Notes under the pieces: model-generated
The model's input: only the letters and a program-made list of their open reading frames with translations
The model's database searches: none
What the model was told of the DNA's origin: nothing
Program-made: the position numbers and the translations under genes
From: Treponema sp.
Lineage (GTDB): Bacteria > Spirochaetota > Spirochaetia > Treponematales > Treponemataceae
Reading direction: 5' to 3'
DNA length: 64,000 nucleotides
Assembly (NCBI GenBank): GCA_014804005.1
Contig: JAAVAP010000013.1
Location: 324,302 to 388,301 of the forward strand
Part shown: one piece after another, positions 26,038-35,674 of the stretch
How positions within the stretch are numbered: the first letter of the stretch is position 1
How the letters are laid out: each line of letters opens with the position of its first letter

Positions 26038-27420
26038 TCAGCGCAAGTTTTCTTCAAGCCATGCGCGGAATTTCGCGTAGTCGTTTTCCATCGGAACGGA
26101 ATTGTCGGGAAGATGCATGACGCGCTCAAGCCTTTCGGGAAGAGCAGGCTCTTTTCCCGTGGCAAGCTTTACGGTCTGCCCGAATTTCGCGGGGGAGGCG
26201 GTTTCCAAAATTATTCCCACGGAATCTTTCGCGCAGCCCGCCCAAGAAGGAACGTTCGGAGTGAGGCCGGGCTTTGAAATGTCCGCTTCGGGCGAAACCT
26301 TCGAAAGTCCACCGCGCATTATTTCCTGCCAAGCCTTGTACGCTACCGCGCCGTGCGGATCTATCGTGTAGGAGCATTTTTCCTCGCAATCGCGAATCGC
26401 TTCGATTATTCCGTTGTTGTCGAGCCAAAAAGAAGCGAAAAGCTTTCTCACTTCGTCAAGCGAATACATGTTCGAAATGCGCTCGTAGTTCGAAGGCGCG
26501 CCCACGTCCATCGCGTTTGCGAAAGTTTCCACCGAAGGACGCGCATCGTATTTTCCCGTGGCAATCCAATCGGGAATCGTATGATTGGAATTCGTCGCCG
26601 CAACGAAACCTTCGATTGGCGCGCCCATTTCTCGCGCGATAAGGCCGCTCGTGAGGTTTCCGAAATTCCCGCTCGGAACGACAACTATGATTTTCTTTTC
26701 GGGATTCTCGCGCTTCGCCTGCAACGCCGCGTGCATATAGTAAAAACTCTGCGGCAAAAGTCGCGAAATGTTTATTGAATTTGCGGAAGAAAGGCGGAAT
26801 TTTTTTCGCAAAACAGAATCGGTGAAAGCAGTCTTCACCAATTTTTGGCAGTCGTCGAACGAGCCTTTTATCCTGAGCGCGCGCACGTTTCCCGTAAAAG
26901 TGGAAAGCTGCTTTTCCTGAAGCGGCGAGATTTTCCCGTCGGGATAAAGAATCGTAACGTCCAAGCCTTCCACGTTGTGGAACGCAGAGCCAACCGCGCT
27001 TCCAGTGTCGCCCGAAGTGGCCACCAAAATGTGAAGCCGCCCATCCTCGCCGCGGTTGAAATACGACATCGCCCGCGCCATAAAACGCGCTCCGAAATCC
27101 TTGAACGCGCATGTTGGTCCGTGGAAAAGCTCAAGCACATAAGAAGCGTCGTCTATTTTCACGAGGCGCGGATCGAAGGGATACGCGTCGTCGATGAGCG
27201 CGCGCAAGTCGCTTTCGGGAATTTCGTCCTCGACATAAGGCAAAATCATTTCGAATGCGATTTTTCGGAAATCGGAATTTTCGCCTGAAATTTTTTCCAA
27301 GTCGATTTTCGGGAAATTCTCCGGAACATAAAGTCCGCCCGTCGCGGCGTTCATTCCGCCCATCACGGCCGACTTGAAATCGACCTTTACGCTTTTGTCG
27401 CGAGTGTCAAGGTAAAGCAT
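26038..27420 (-). CDS. thrC: Threonine synthase
   Basis: A 460-residue PLP enzyme that turns O-phosphohomoserine into threonine. The PLP lysine is K107 in GPTCAFKDFGARF. VATSGDTGSAVGSAF is the phosphate-binding loop and SANSINISRLLPQ is also typical. Family-length. AAGGAA lies before the ATG. It starts 21 bases after the upstream lipoprotein gene stop, so the two may be co-transcribed. Confidence 0.95.
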   Translation of the reverse strand: MLYLDTRDKSVKVDFKSAVMGGMNAATGGLYVPENFPKIDLEKISGENSDFRKIAFEMILPYVEDEIPESDLRALIDDAYPFDPRLVKIDDASYVLELFHGPTCAFKDFGARFMARAMSYFNRGEDGRLHILVATSGDTGSAVGSAFHNVEGLDVTILYPDGKISPLQEKQLSTFTGNVRALRIKGSFDDCQKLVKTAFTDSVLRKKFRLSSANSINISRLLPQSFYYMHAALQAKRENPEKKIIVVVPSGNFGNLTSGLIAREMGAPIEGFVAATNSNHTIPDWIATGKYDARPSVETFANAMDVGAPSNYERISNMYSLDEVRKLFASFWLDNNGIIEAIRDCEEKCSYTIDPHGAVAYKAWQEIMRGGLSKVSPEADISKPGLTPNVPSWAGCAKDSVGIILETASPAKFGQTVKLATGKEPALPERLERVMHLPDNSVPMENDYAKFRAWLEENLR

Positions 27421-27441
27421 TTTAATTCCTTAAAATTTAAT

Positions 27442-28407
27442 TTAAAGTCCGTAGACGATTTCTTCGGCGAACTGCCGCGCCATTTCTTCCTGCGCATTTT
27501 TCAGCGCGTTCCATTGCGATTTGTCTTTCACGGAAACGGATTTTCTCGTCTTGAGAAGAACTTTTCCTGTGGCAAGCTCGAGCGCGCCAGCGTCGCCTTC
27601 AAGCGAGACAATCCAATTTCCCTGCGCGTCCTGGCTCATTTTTTCGGCGTACTTCACGCGGCCGTAGACCACATATCGGAAAGTGGTATTTCCGCTCACG
27701 AGCCTTTTCGCGTCGGCTTGAATTCTCGCAGAATCGTCCGCATCCACCGAATTATGGAAATCCGCGTTCTGCGCACCCATAAGTCCGCCTTTCCACAAGG
27801 CGGCAGTCAAAGCCTGCGTGGAAGGCTGCGCGCCGCCACCCACGATCATCTTTCCGTCTTGGCTGTAGTCCACGACCGAAACCAAAATGCCCGAGCGAGC
27901 CGTGACATTCGTGCGCACGTTCCAAGCGGCAGTCGCCTTGGAAGCCTCCGCCAAATTTTTCAAGGCAGGGGAAGATTCAGGATAGAACGAAACGAACGAT
28001 TTCGCGGAAAACTGCGGAGTGGGCGCGGAAAAAGTCGCGTTTCCGTCCGCATCGGTTACGAGCGTTTCCTTTTCGAATGAAATCGAATCCGCATCGCGCG
28101 ACGCAGGATATTCCACGATTACAGAAAGGCTTGCGCACGGAGTGCCGTCCGATTTTGCCGCATGAATATTGTACGGCGCGGAAAATGCCTTTCCCTTCGA
28201 AGTTTCTTTCGGAGAAGAAATCACGCTGATGTTTACATCCTTGAGACTTGACTTTTCGTCTTCCGAAGAATTCGCCGAAGGCTTTGTTCCATTTGAATCA
28301 CCGGGCGAATCCTGCTTTGGAGTTGACAGGCAAGAAAGAAAAACGAGCGGCAAAAGCGCCCCCATGACTAAAAAACGTTTGATACTTTTTGGAAATGACA
28401 TTTTCAT
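27442..28407 (-). CDS. Putative lipoprotein of unknown function
   Basis: A 321-residue protein starting MKMSFPKSIKRFLVM with a lipoprotein signal ending in VFLSC, so it should be lipidated and face the periplasm or surface. Residues 25-60 are Ser/Lys/Glu-rich linker. The middle has a beta-sandwich look (big extracellular domain-like), and the C-terminal third (ARSGILVSVVDYSQDGKMIVGGG...) resembles LPP20-like lipoproteins. The frame is open to 28554 but the signal peptide and promoter fix the start at 28407 or 28401. Confidence 0.78.
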   Translation of the reverse strand: MKMSFPKSIKRFLVMGALLPLVFLSCLSTPKQDSPGDSNGTKPSANSSEDEKSSLKDVNISVISSPKETSKGKAFSAPYNIHAAKSDGTPCASLSVIVEYPASRDADSISFEKETLVTDADGNATFSAPTPQFSAKSFVSFYPESSPALKNLAEASKATAAWNVRTNVTARSGILVSVVDYSQDGKMIVGGGAQPSTQALTAALWKGGLMGAQNADFHNSVDADDSARIQADAKRLVSGNTTFRYVVYGRVKYAEKMSQDAQGNWIVSLEGDAGALELATGKVLLKTRKSVSVKDKSQWNALKNAQEEMARQFAEEIVYGL

Positions 28408-28416
28408 AATAGTTAA

Positions 28417-28445
28417 ATTATAACGAATTCCAAAAAACAAGACAA
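28417..28445 (-). promoter_or_regulatory. Promoter of the lipoprotein gene
   Basis: On the minus strand TTGTCT (28440-28445), 17 bases and TATAAT (28417-28422), then 9 bases to the ATG and no Shine-Dalgarno sequence. Confidence 0.65.
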
Positions 28446-28525
28446 GTGGTTGCATGAGAAATTCATTTTTCTGCAAAACATTGCCGCACCTAAAATCCCG
28501 CGCTCCGAATGTTTGAAAACAAATC

Positions 28526-28554
28526 TTGAACAAAGCGCAAAAAAGTTGTATCAT
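28526..28554 (+). promoter_or_regulatory. alr promoter
   Basis: TTGAAC (28526-28531), 17 bases, TATCAT (28549-28554), then 10 bases to the alr ATG; very short leader. Confidence 0.6.
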
Positions 28555-28564
28555 TTTCTTTCAA

Positions 28565-29767
28565 ATGAGAATCGCGGAAATATATCTTGAGAATCTCGCC
28601 CACAACATCGCGCAGATAAAGCAAAATCTGCGCCCGGGCGTGAAAATCTGCGCCGCAGTCAAAGCCGATGCCTACGGACACGGCGCGGTGCGTTGCGCGA
28701 AAAAAGCCGTAGAATGCGGCGTGGAATTTCTTTCGGTCGCCACGGTGGGCGAGGGAATCGAACTTCGGAAGGCCGGAATCTCGCGGCCGATTTTGGTTTT
28801 GAGCCTTTGCGATAAAAGCGAAATGCGCTCGCTCGTAAAATACAATCTCACGCCGCTTGTCGGAGACGCGGAATACATCGATTTGATTGAAGCCGCCGCG
28901 AAAAAATTTTTCAAGTCTCAAAAAAATTCTGCGAACGAAATTTCCGCAGAAAGAAAAAATACTTCGAACAAAACATGTGAAAAATTCGCCGTGCATCTTG
29001 CAGTCGATACGGGAATGGGAAGAATCGGATGCCTTCCGCACGAGGCAAAAGATTTGGCAAAAAAAATCGCCTTGTCGCAAAACCTTTCGCTCGGCGGAGT
29101 TTGCACGCACTTCGCAAGCGCGGATGAAACGAGCAAAAAATATCGCGACTACGCGCAAAGTCAATACGAGAAATTCTCGCTTGCGATAAATTCTATTCGC
29201 GCGGAAAAAGTCGATGCGGGAATCGTCCATTGCTCGAGCAGCGCGGCATTGCTCGACCGCCCCGAATGGCAGTTCGACATGGTTCGCCCGGGAATAATTT
29301 TGTACGGATATTGCGCCGGAAAAATCACGCAAAAATATTTATCGCAAAAAAAAATCCGCTTCGAGCCAAAGCCCGTGATGGCGCTCGTAACAAGCGTGAG
29401 CGCGATTCGGCATTTTGCGAAAGGGCAGAGCGTTTCATACGGATGCACTTGGACAAGCGAGCGGGAAACGAAAATCGCCGTTCTGCCGATTGGCTACGCC
29501 GACGGACTTTTGCGCCGAGCGTCGCCAGGACTTGAAGTTGCGATAAACGGAAAAAAATATCCAGTGCGCGGACGCATCTGCATGGATCAATGCATGGCGG
29601 AAATCGGCATGAAAAGCGACGCAAAGCGTTTCGATCGCGTCGTGATTTTCGGGCCAAAAGAAAGCGGCGCGCTTTGCACGGCGCAGGACTTGGCGGACGC
29701 GCAAGGCACGATTCCATACGAAATCCTCACAAGCATTTCAAAGCGCGTAAAGCGAATTTTTATCTAG
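28565..29767 (+). CDS. alr: Alanine racemase
   Basis: A 400-residue PLP enzyme making D-alanine for peptidoglycan. The PLP lysine is K33 in AAVKADAYGHG. CTHFASAD, HCSSSAALLD and YGCTWTSERETKIAVLPIGYADG are typical of the family. I use the ATG at 28565, because the promoter covers the upstream part of the frame that begins at 28526. No ribosome-binding site; the mRNA is probably close to leaderless. Confidence 0.95.
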   Translation: MRIAEIYLENLAHNIAQIKQNLRPGVKICAAVKADAYGHGAVRCAKKAVECGVEFLSVATVGEGIELRKAGISRPILVLSLCDKSEMRSLVKYNLTPLVGDAEYIDLIEAAAKKFFKSQKNSANEISAERKNTSNKTCEKFAVHLAVDTGMGRIGCLPHEAKDLAKKIALSQNLSLGGVCTHFASADETSKKYRDYAQSQYEKFSLAINSIRAEKVDAGIVHCSSSAALLDRPEWQFDMVRPGIILYGYCAGKITQKYLSQKKIRFEPKPVMALVTSVSAIRHFAKGQSVSYGCTWTSERETKIAVLPIGYADGLLRRASPGLEVAINGKKYPVRGRICMDQCMAEIGMKSDAKRFDRVVIFGPKESGALCTAQDLADAQGTIPYEILTSISKRVKRIFI

Positions 29768-29834
29768 ATTTTTGCTCAATTCGAACGGTTTTTCATACAA
29801 AATTTACACAAAACTGTACAACTTTATAATAATT

Positions 29835-30851
29835 CTAATTTATGGCAAAGCCAACTGCCATCATCAACACGAGCGTGAGCGCGTTGTACAAAAAATGCGC
29901 GAAAAACCCGACCTTGATTCCGCCCGTCCTCACCGCGCACCGTCTAAGAAAAAATCCTGCGACCAAAGCGTTCGCTACGGCAAGCGCGCCGTTTTGCAAA
30001 TGCGAAAATCCGAAAATTGCGATTGCGATAATTTCAAAAGCCGCGTCGAAAAATCGCGTCCGCTTTCCGCCTTGCGCGGAATTTGTTTCCGCCTTAATTT
30101 CATTTTCCGCATTCGAAAATCCATTTTGCGAACGGTGCTTTTTGCGAAAAATTTTCTTCAGCGAAAACGGAAGGTATGCGCGATAAAGGGTTTCCTCGTA
30201 GAATGCCGCCGAAAGGAGCGCGGCAGCCCAGGAAAAAATTTGAGCGACATTGATGTTGCATGGAAAATAAATTATCGTGCCATGATGAACTTTCAACACG
30301 AATCCGAGAAATTCGAAAAAAGCCTGAGTCACGCACAAAAGTCCGAACGTCTTGAAAAATTCCGCGAGCATTATGACGCGGCGGAATTTTCCCGTGCATG
30401 GGGGAGAAAAAACAAAAAAAATCCCCCGGAAAAGAAAATCAAGGAATACTCCGCGCGAATCAAAAAATCGCGGGTGAGAAGCCGCATTTTTCAAGGAATC
30501 CCTTTTTTCCGCAGAAATAACGCTTGAATCTTCGCTACCGAAATTTTCGCTTGCTTCGATTGCATTGAAAAAAGTGTCCGAGTCTTCGCTTCCAAAATTT
30601 TTGTTTCCGAAATTTCCGTCCAACAATTTTCCGCGTTCGCCGAAAAATCGCCAGCGGAAAATTTCTCCTTGAAATTCGCCGAAAAAAAAATTCAACAGCG
30701 CGGCAACCAAAAGGCACGCCGCGTTCCACCAAGTAAATCCCGTAAATTCAAAGACATTTTCTCCGCCTGAAACAAATGGCGCGAAAAGCGGGGGCAGGAC
30801 AAAAATTGCCGAGACGAAAAAAAACTGTAGATAAAATTTTGTTTTTGTCAT
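29835..30851 (-). CDS. CPBP family intramembrane metalloprotease
   Basis: A 338-residue membrane protein with several hydrophobic segments. The family motif EETLYR (in AFYEETLYRAYLPF) holds the catalytic glutamates, followed by a histidine in FGFSHLQNG and a final NALTLVL segment. Such Abi/CAAX-type proteases cleave membrane peptides. A long charged insert after the first two membrane helices (about 75-150) is unusual. The start at 30851 sits head-to-head with the PilZ gene. Confidence 0.82.
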   Translation of the reverse strand: MTKTKFYLQFFFVSAIFVLPPLFAPFVSGGENVFEFTGFTWWNAACLLVAALLNFFFGEFQGEIFRWRFFGERGKLLDGNFGNKNFGSEDSDTFFNAIEASENFGSEDSSVISAEKRDSLKNAASHPRFFDSRGVFLDFLFRGIFFVFSPPCTGKFRRVIMLAEFFKTFGLLCVTQAFFEFLGFVLKVHHGTIIYFPCNINVAQIFSWAAALLSAAFYEETLYRAYLPFSLKKIFRKKHRSQNGFSNAENEIKAETNSAQGGKRTRFFDAAFEIIAIAIFGFSHLQNGALAVANALVAGFFLRRCAVRTGGIKVGFFAHFLYNALTLVLMMAVGFAIN

Positions 30852-30911
30852 ATAATGATTGATGTTAGAGGATTTTGCGCCGTTTTTCAAGTGGCGCGGG
30901 GAGAAACTGAT

Positions 30912-32156
30912 TTGAATCTTTTCTTGGACGCATTGATAGTCGTGGCAGGAGTAATCGTCCTTGTTTTGGGCGTGTGGTTCTTCAAGTCGTCTTCGAACAT
31001 GCTGAATTTTTTCGCGACCGGGCTTGACAACAAATTTACGCTTTCGGAAATCGCGATGCTTTGGAAGCTCGCAAAATCAACCGGAATCGACGAGCCGCTT
31101 TCGCTCTATGTTTCGGACAAGGCGATTTCAAAATGCGTCGCGATGATAGTCGAGAACGCAAAGAAAAACCACACGGAAAACGAGCCAAAAGTGCAGCAAT
31201 TTCTATCGAAACTCTACAAATTCCGGACGAAGGTCGAGCTTTCCGCCGACAACAGGCGAGGGCTCAAATCTACGCGGCAGCTCGACAGCAAGCAAAAATT
31301 GAGAATCATTCTCAAGGGAAGCGGAATTTTTTCGTCGATGATCGTGAACAACGCGAGCGAAATAGCGATAATGGTGCCAGTTCAAAACGGCAGAATCGCC
31401 ATTCCAGCGAACGAATGGATCGGGAAGGACATCAACATATATCTTTGGCGAAAGGGCGACGCCGCCTACGTATTCGACACGCGCGTCCTGCGCAGCGGAG
31501 TTTTCCTCGGAAGGCAGGTGTTGTTTTTGAGGCAGTCCGAAGAGATAACGCGCATGCAAAAACGCCGCTCAATCCGCACCGAATGCAACATAAACGCGCA
31601 ATTCTACCTGATAAAGGAAACCGTCACTGATTTCCTGAGAATCGAAACCGCGCCCGGCTACAAGTGCCTCATCGAGGACATAAGTTCGGACGGCGCGCTT
31701 ATCCGTGTGGGCGGCAAAGGCGTTCCGAACGTCCAGATGAAGCTTCAGTTTGAACTCGACGAGACTTTGGTCGTTATGTACGGAACAGTCCGTTCCGTCG
31801 AATTCAACCAAGCGAGCAACCAGTCGCGCCTCCACATCGAATGTACTCACATCGAGCCAAACATGCGCAACGCGATTCTCACGTTCGTTTATAAGGTGAT
31901 TCCCGAGGAGCAGAAGAACGCGGAACTCGCCATAAACGAACTTCGGAACGAGGAGGGAGAAGACGACGCTTCGGAAGACGACGACATCGCGGACAATGCC
32001 GAGGCCATCTACAAGAAAATGAATTCCGAGCGAGGCAATTCAAAATCGGACGACATCGATGTTGCCGACTCTTCGGAAAACAGTTTTTCTTCTTTGGAGG
32101 AGGCGGAAAAATTTTTCAATGCCGCACAATCCTCAATGAAGAAAGACGAAAAATAG
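30912..32156 (+). CDS. PilZ-domain protein, probable c-di-GMP receptor
   Basis: A membrane-anchored protein of 414 residues with a hydrophobic segment at its N-terminus (LIVVAGVIVLVLGVWFF). After a YcgR-like middle part, the PilZ domain shows RRSIR and EDISSDGALI, which match the c-di-GMP-binding R-x3-R and D-x-S-x2-G motifs. The C-terminal 70 residues are acidic and low-complexity. I favour a TTG start at 30912 with GGGGAG upstream; the ATG at 30855 would overlap the divergent promoter. Confidence 0.85.
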   Translation: MNLFLDALIVVAGVIVLVLGVWFFKSSSNMLNFFATGLDNKFTLSEIAMLWKLAKSTGIDEPLSLYVSDKAISKCVAMIVENAKKNHTENEPKVQQFLSKLYKFRTKVELSADNRRGLKSTRQLDSKQKLRIILKGSGIFSSMIVNNASEIAIMVPVQNGRIAIPANEWIGKDINIYLWRKGDAAYVFDTRVLRSGVFLGRQVLFLRQSEEITRMQKRRSIRTECNINAQFYLIKETVTDFLRIETAPGYKCLIEDISSDGALIRVGGKGVPNVQMKLQFELDETLVVMYGTVRSVEFNQASNQSRLHIECTHIEPNMRNAILTFVYKVIPEEQKNAELAINELRNEEGEDDASEDDDIADNAEAIYKKMNSERGNSKSDDIDVADSSENSFSSLEEAEKFFNAAQSSMKKDEK

Positions 32157-32204
32157 GGCGGCGCGTCCGTCCAGCAAATTCAACTTGAAGATTTTGGAGT
32201 ACTT

Positions 32205-33371
32205 ATGAAAAAACTTCTTTTTTGCGCGACAATTCTCGCATCGGCGTTCGGACTTGCGTTCCCACAAAAAAGCCATTCGTCGCAAGAACCGCTAGTCCAA
32301 TTCTTGAAGGGCGACATTTCCGAAAAGACTGCGGCGGTAAAGCGCGCTGGCGAAAATTCCTCGCTCGCAATGACCGCGCTGGAATTCGTCGTGGAAAATT
32401 CCGAGATTCTCAAGGACGACCGCGACCTTGCAGGGCTTGCGGTGGCGGCGACTCTTTCGCTTCCTGAAGCGGAATACGAGCGCGCCCAAAAAGAAACGAT
32501 TGACATCCTCAAGGGCGTTTTTTTCGCGTTCGACGACGACAATGTTCGCGTGAGCGTCTTTGACAAAATGGCGGCATTCTATGTCAAAAAAAACTTCGAG
32601 CCGTGCGTCGAATTCATAAACGAATTCCTTTCCAATGCCACTTCCTCGGGAAACGCGGCGGGAGAAAGCGAGCGCAAAGCCGTGGAAACGCTCGGACGGA
32701 TTGGAAACGGCTCGTCGTTCACTCCGCTGTATTCAGTCCTGCGCCTCGGAATTTGGCCGGAAGTCCGACCTTTGGCGGAAAATTCGCTTGCGAAAATCGC
32801 CGACAAGTCGCTCAACGAGATTATCGCGGAAATCGAAGGTGCGGATTTGGATTCGCTGAAAACTCTCTTCAAAATCTATCAAAAAAACGAAATTTCTCCA
32901 AGCTTGCGTTCGGAACTCGCGGAAAACACGCTGGAAAGGTCTATGATAATAATGGGAAATTCACAAAATTCCCGCGACCTTGCCAGCTTCCAGCTCGAGT
33001 GCGCGAAAGTTCTCGCGGACAACCAGTGGACACGTGCGGCGGAACTGGGAGAAAAGTATTTCGGCGCGGCGAAAACATCGTTTGAAAGAGGCTTTTTGGA
33101 CGAAAGCCAATTCGCCAACGCGATCAAATGCGTGGAAAGAATATCTTCGCGAAAGTCCGTGAAAATTTTCACCGACTACATGACGCAGATGAACAAGGCG
33201 CAGGAAGAAAAGGAATTTCCCAGCAAGACAGTGGCTCTTGCCATCATAGACGCGCTGGGTTCGCTGGGCGACAAGTCCGCATTCGACTGTCTCCTGTATG
33301 TAACTTACCTCGACTATCCCGAGGAAGTAACATCCGCGGCTCGTAACGCGCTTACGAGACTCAAATGGTAA
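32205..33371 (+). CDS. Secreted HEAT-repeat-like helical protein
   Basis: 388 residues with a signal peptide (KKLLFCATILASAFGLAFP) and a body made of repeated helical pairs resembling HEAT/ARM repeats (ERKAVETLGRIGNGSSFTPLYSVLR..., KTVALAIIDALGSLGDKSAFDCLLY...). Probably a periplasmic scaffold; no catalytic motif. TTGGAG precedes the ATG. Its last 7 bases overlap the ComEC-like gene. Confidence 0.75.
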   Translation: MKKLLFCATILASAFGLAFPQKSHSSQEPLVQFLKGDISEKTAAVKRAGENSSLAMTALEFVVENSEILKDDRDLAGLAVAATLSLPEAEYERAQKETIDILKGVFFAFDDDNVRVSVFDKMAAFYVKKNFEPCVEFINEFLSNATSSGNAAGESERKAVETLGRIGNGSSFTPLYSVLRLGIWPEVRPLAENSLAKIADKSLNEIIAEIEGADLDSLKTLFKIYQKNEISPSLRSELAENTLERSMIIMGNSQNSRDLASFQLECAKVLADNQWTRAAELGEKYFGAAKTSFERGFLDESQFANAIKCVERISSRKSVKIFTDYMTQMNKAQEEKEFPSKTVALAIIDALGSLGDKSAFDCLLYVTYLDYPEEVTSAARNALTRLKW

Positions 33372-34747
33372 AAAAACACATTTCAAATTTCCTCAAGGAA
33401 AATCCGCTGGTAATCCCTGCGGCAGTCTTGGCATTGGCGGCATATTCAGGATTTTTCCGAATAAAGCCGCAGCACCAATACCGCGCGGTTTTTTCGAGCG
33501 AAAGCATCAGCACAATTTCTGGAACGGTCGTTGAAAATCCGACAAAAGTTTCAGGCTACAAAAACGCCTATCGCGTGAAAATCAGGCTTGATTCTGTCGG
33601 AATGGCGGACGGCGCGCAGGGATACGCGAGCGGAATTGTTGAGACGTATGTTCCGACATCGCTCTACGAAATTCATTCCCCTGGAAAACTCTATTCGGCA
33701 TGGAGCGGACAAAAGCAGGACTTTCTCATTGACTGCGGCGCGAAAGTCGAATTCAAAGTCGTTCCAAAAATCGTAAAAAATTATAAGGACCGCGACGGCG
33801 GCAACAAAACCGAATTCCATGTGACGGATATAAGAAAGTGCGACTGGAAATGCGATGAAAATTCTTCAAATGAAATTCCATTCGGGAAAATTTCGGCGGC
33901 CGAAAAATTGAAGTGCGCATTCGAAAAATTTTTGTCGCGAGCCGCAAAAATCCGCGCACTTTCGAGACTACACTTTTCGCGCCTTATGTACGCCTGGGGA
34001 AACGCCGGCGGTCTTGTGCTCGCGCTTCTTTCAGGCTCGCGTGAATACCTTCCGCCCGAAGCATGCGAGGCTTTCCGCAACGCAGGCTTGAGCCACATCC
34101 TCGCGTTGAGCGGAATGCACCTTTCGCTTTTTTCAGGGCTAGCGTTTTTCATTGGGAAGAAGTCCCTCGGTAAAAGATTCGCGCCAATCCTTGAAATATT
34201 CGCCGTGCTTCTTTTCTTTTGGTTCGCAGGAAAGTCGCCGTCTCTTTTCAGGGCGTTGCTCTTTTCAATTTGCGCGACTGTAAGCGCGCTCACTCACAAA
34301 AAAGTGAAAAGCAGCCTGAACGTGCTCGCGCTGTACTTTTTGATTCATGCATCGATTTTCCCTAACGACATTTTCGAACTCGGCTTCAAACTTTCATACG
34401 GCGCACTAGCAGGAATAATCTGCATCAACGAATTTCTTGCGAAGCATTTGTGCCGCGCGCTTCCTCGATGCGCAGGAGATTCGTTGTCGCAATCGGCGGG
34501 AGCGCAGTTTTTCACGATTCCAATCTGCCTGAAATATTTCGGGATTTTCGCTCCAGGCGGAGTGCTCGCAAGCACGGTGGTTTCACCAATAATAACAGCA
34601 TTCGTATATCTCGCGCTGGCGGCAATTTCGCTGAGCCTCGTTTTCCCGTTTTTGGCTCCGATTTTCGGAAGCGTCCTCGGCGCGTTCTATTTTGCAATCG
34701 AAAGGCTCGTCATAGCATTCGCGCGGATTCCAAGAATTAAAATTTGA
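33365..34747 (+). CDS. ComEC/Rec2-family membrane protein without metallo-hydrolase domain
   Basis: A 460-residue membrane protein. The N-terminal soluble part is OB-like (ISGTVVENPTKVSGYKNAYRVKI). The competence domain follows, with LSHILALSGMHLSLFSG as the clear ComEC signature and about eight membrane segments. The metallo-beta-lactamase domain that ends classic ComEC proteins is absent. It could be a DNA-uptake channel. Overlaps the upstream gene by 7 bases. Confidence 0.85.
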   Translation: MVKKHISNFLKENPLVIPAAVLALAAYSGFFRIKPQHQYRAVFSSESISTISGTVVENPTKVSGYKNAYRVKIRLDSVGMADGAQGYASGIVETYVPTSLYEIHSPGKLYSAWSGQKQDFLIDCGAKVEFKVVPKIVKNYKDRDGGNKTEFHVTDIRKCDWKCDENSSNEIPFGKISAAEKLKCAFEKFLSRAAKIRALSRLHFSRLMYAWGNAGGLVLALLSGSREYLPPEACEAFRNAGLSHILALSGMHLSLFSGLAFFIGKKSLGKRFAPILEIFAVLLFFWFAGKSPSLFRALLFSICATVSALTHKKVKSSLNVLALYFLIHASIFPNDIFELGFKLSYGALAGIICINEFLAKHLCRALPRCAGDSLSQSAGAQFFTIPICLKYFGIFAPGGVLASTVVSPIITAFVYLALAAISLSLVFPFLAPIFGSVLGAFYFAIERLVIAFARIPRIKI

Positions 34748-34765
34748 ATTGCTTTGAAAGTTCAA

Positions 34766-34794
34766 TTGCAAAAAACGCAGGAATTCGCTATAAT
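34766..34794 (+). promoter_or_regulatory. ksgA promoter, leaderless type
   Basis: TTGCAA (34766-34771), 17 bases, TATAAT (34789-34794), then 6 bases to a GTG start. Confidence 0.7.
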
Positions 34795-34800
34795 TTTTCC

Positions 34801-35670
34801 GTGCAAAAATTCGAATACAATTCGCCTGCCGCGCTAAAGGAATTTCTTTTCGCAAACGGGCTTGGTATGCAAAAAAAATTCGGGCAGAATTTTCTCATAA
34901 ACGAAGGCGTGCGAAAAAAAATCGTCGCCGCTCTTGGCTTGGAAAAAGGCGCGCGCGTCTGGGAAGTAGGACCTGGGCTTGGCTGCATGACGGCGGAGCT
35001 TTTGGAAAGCGGCGCGAATGTCACTGCGTTCGAAATCGACCGCGGCTTTATTTCCGCGTTGAAAGATTTTTTTTCCGACGAAATCGAAAATGGAAGTTTC
35101 ACTTTGTGCGAAGGCGACGTTCTCAAAAATTGGCGTTCGGCTTACAAAGAATGCGCTCCGCAATTTCTTTTCGGAAATTTGCCTTACAACATCGCGGCTT
35201 CATTCATCGCGCAGACAATCGAGCGCGGTGCGCGTTTTGAAAAATGCGCGTTCACCGTGCAAAAGGAAGTTGCGCAAAGGATGGAAGCGAAGCCTTCGGA
35301 AAAAGCCTATTCGTCGTTTTCGGTCTTGTGCCAATGGGCTTACGACGTAAAGACAATCTGCGATCTTGGTCGCGCGAATTTTTGGCCGCGTCCGAACGTC
35401 GATTCTCGCTCGGTTTTGTTCACAAAAAAGGCCGATTTTCCACGCTGCAAGAATCCTGATTTTTTCGTGAAATTCCAGCGCGCGCTTTTTTCGAACAGGC
35501 GAAAAACCGTGAAAAACAATCTCCAGTCGTTCCTTCGCTCCTGCAATTCCAATGGGAACGCCGAGGAAATTCTTCTTGCCGCGAAAGTGAAGGAAAGCGC
35601 GCGCGCGGAAGAACTTTGCGTCGAAGAACTTCTGCACTTGTCAGACTTCGCCAATGATGCTATAATATAA
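34801..35670 (+). CDS. ksgA: 16S rRNA dimethyladenosine transferase
   Basis: A 289-residue SAM-dependent enzyme that dimethylates two adenines near the 3' end of 16S rRNA. GQNFLIN at the N-terminus, VWEVGPGLGCMT for SAM binding and FGNLPYNIA (catalytic NLPY) are all present. I place the start at the GTG at 34801 (VQKFEYNSPAAL), 6 bases after a consensus -10 box. The frame runs upstream to 34744 but the promoter lies there. Confidence 0.95.
   Translation: MQKFEYNSPAALKEFLFANGLGMQKKFGQNFLINEGVRKKIVAALGLEKGARVWEVGPGLGCMTAELLESGANVTAFEIDRGFISALKDFFSDEIENGSFTLCEGDVLKNWRSAYKECAPQFLFGNLPYNIAASFIAQTIERGARFEKCAFTVQKEVAQRMEAKPSEKAYSSFSVLCQWAYDVKTICDLGRANFWPRPNVDSRSVLFTKKADFPRCKNPDFFVKFQRALFSNRRKTVKNNLQSFLRSCNSNGNAEEILLAAKVKESARAEELCVEELLHLSDFANDAII
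35638..35666 (+). promoter_or_regulatory. yggS promoter within ksgA 3' end
   Basis: TTGTCA (35638-35643), 17 bases, TATAAT (35661-35666), then 8 bases to the ATG; no Shine-Dalgarno sequence. Confidence 0.65.
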
Positions 35671-35674
35671 TTTT

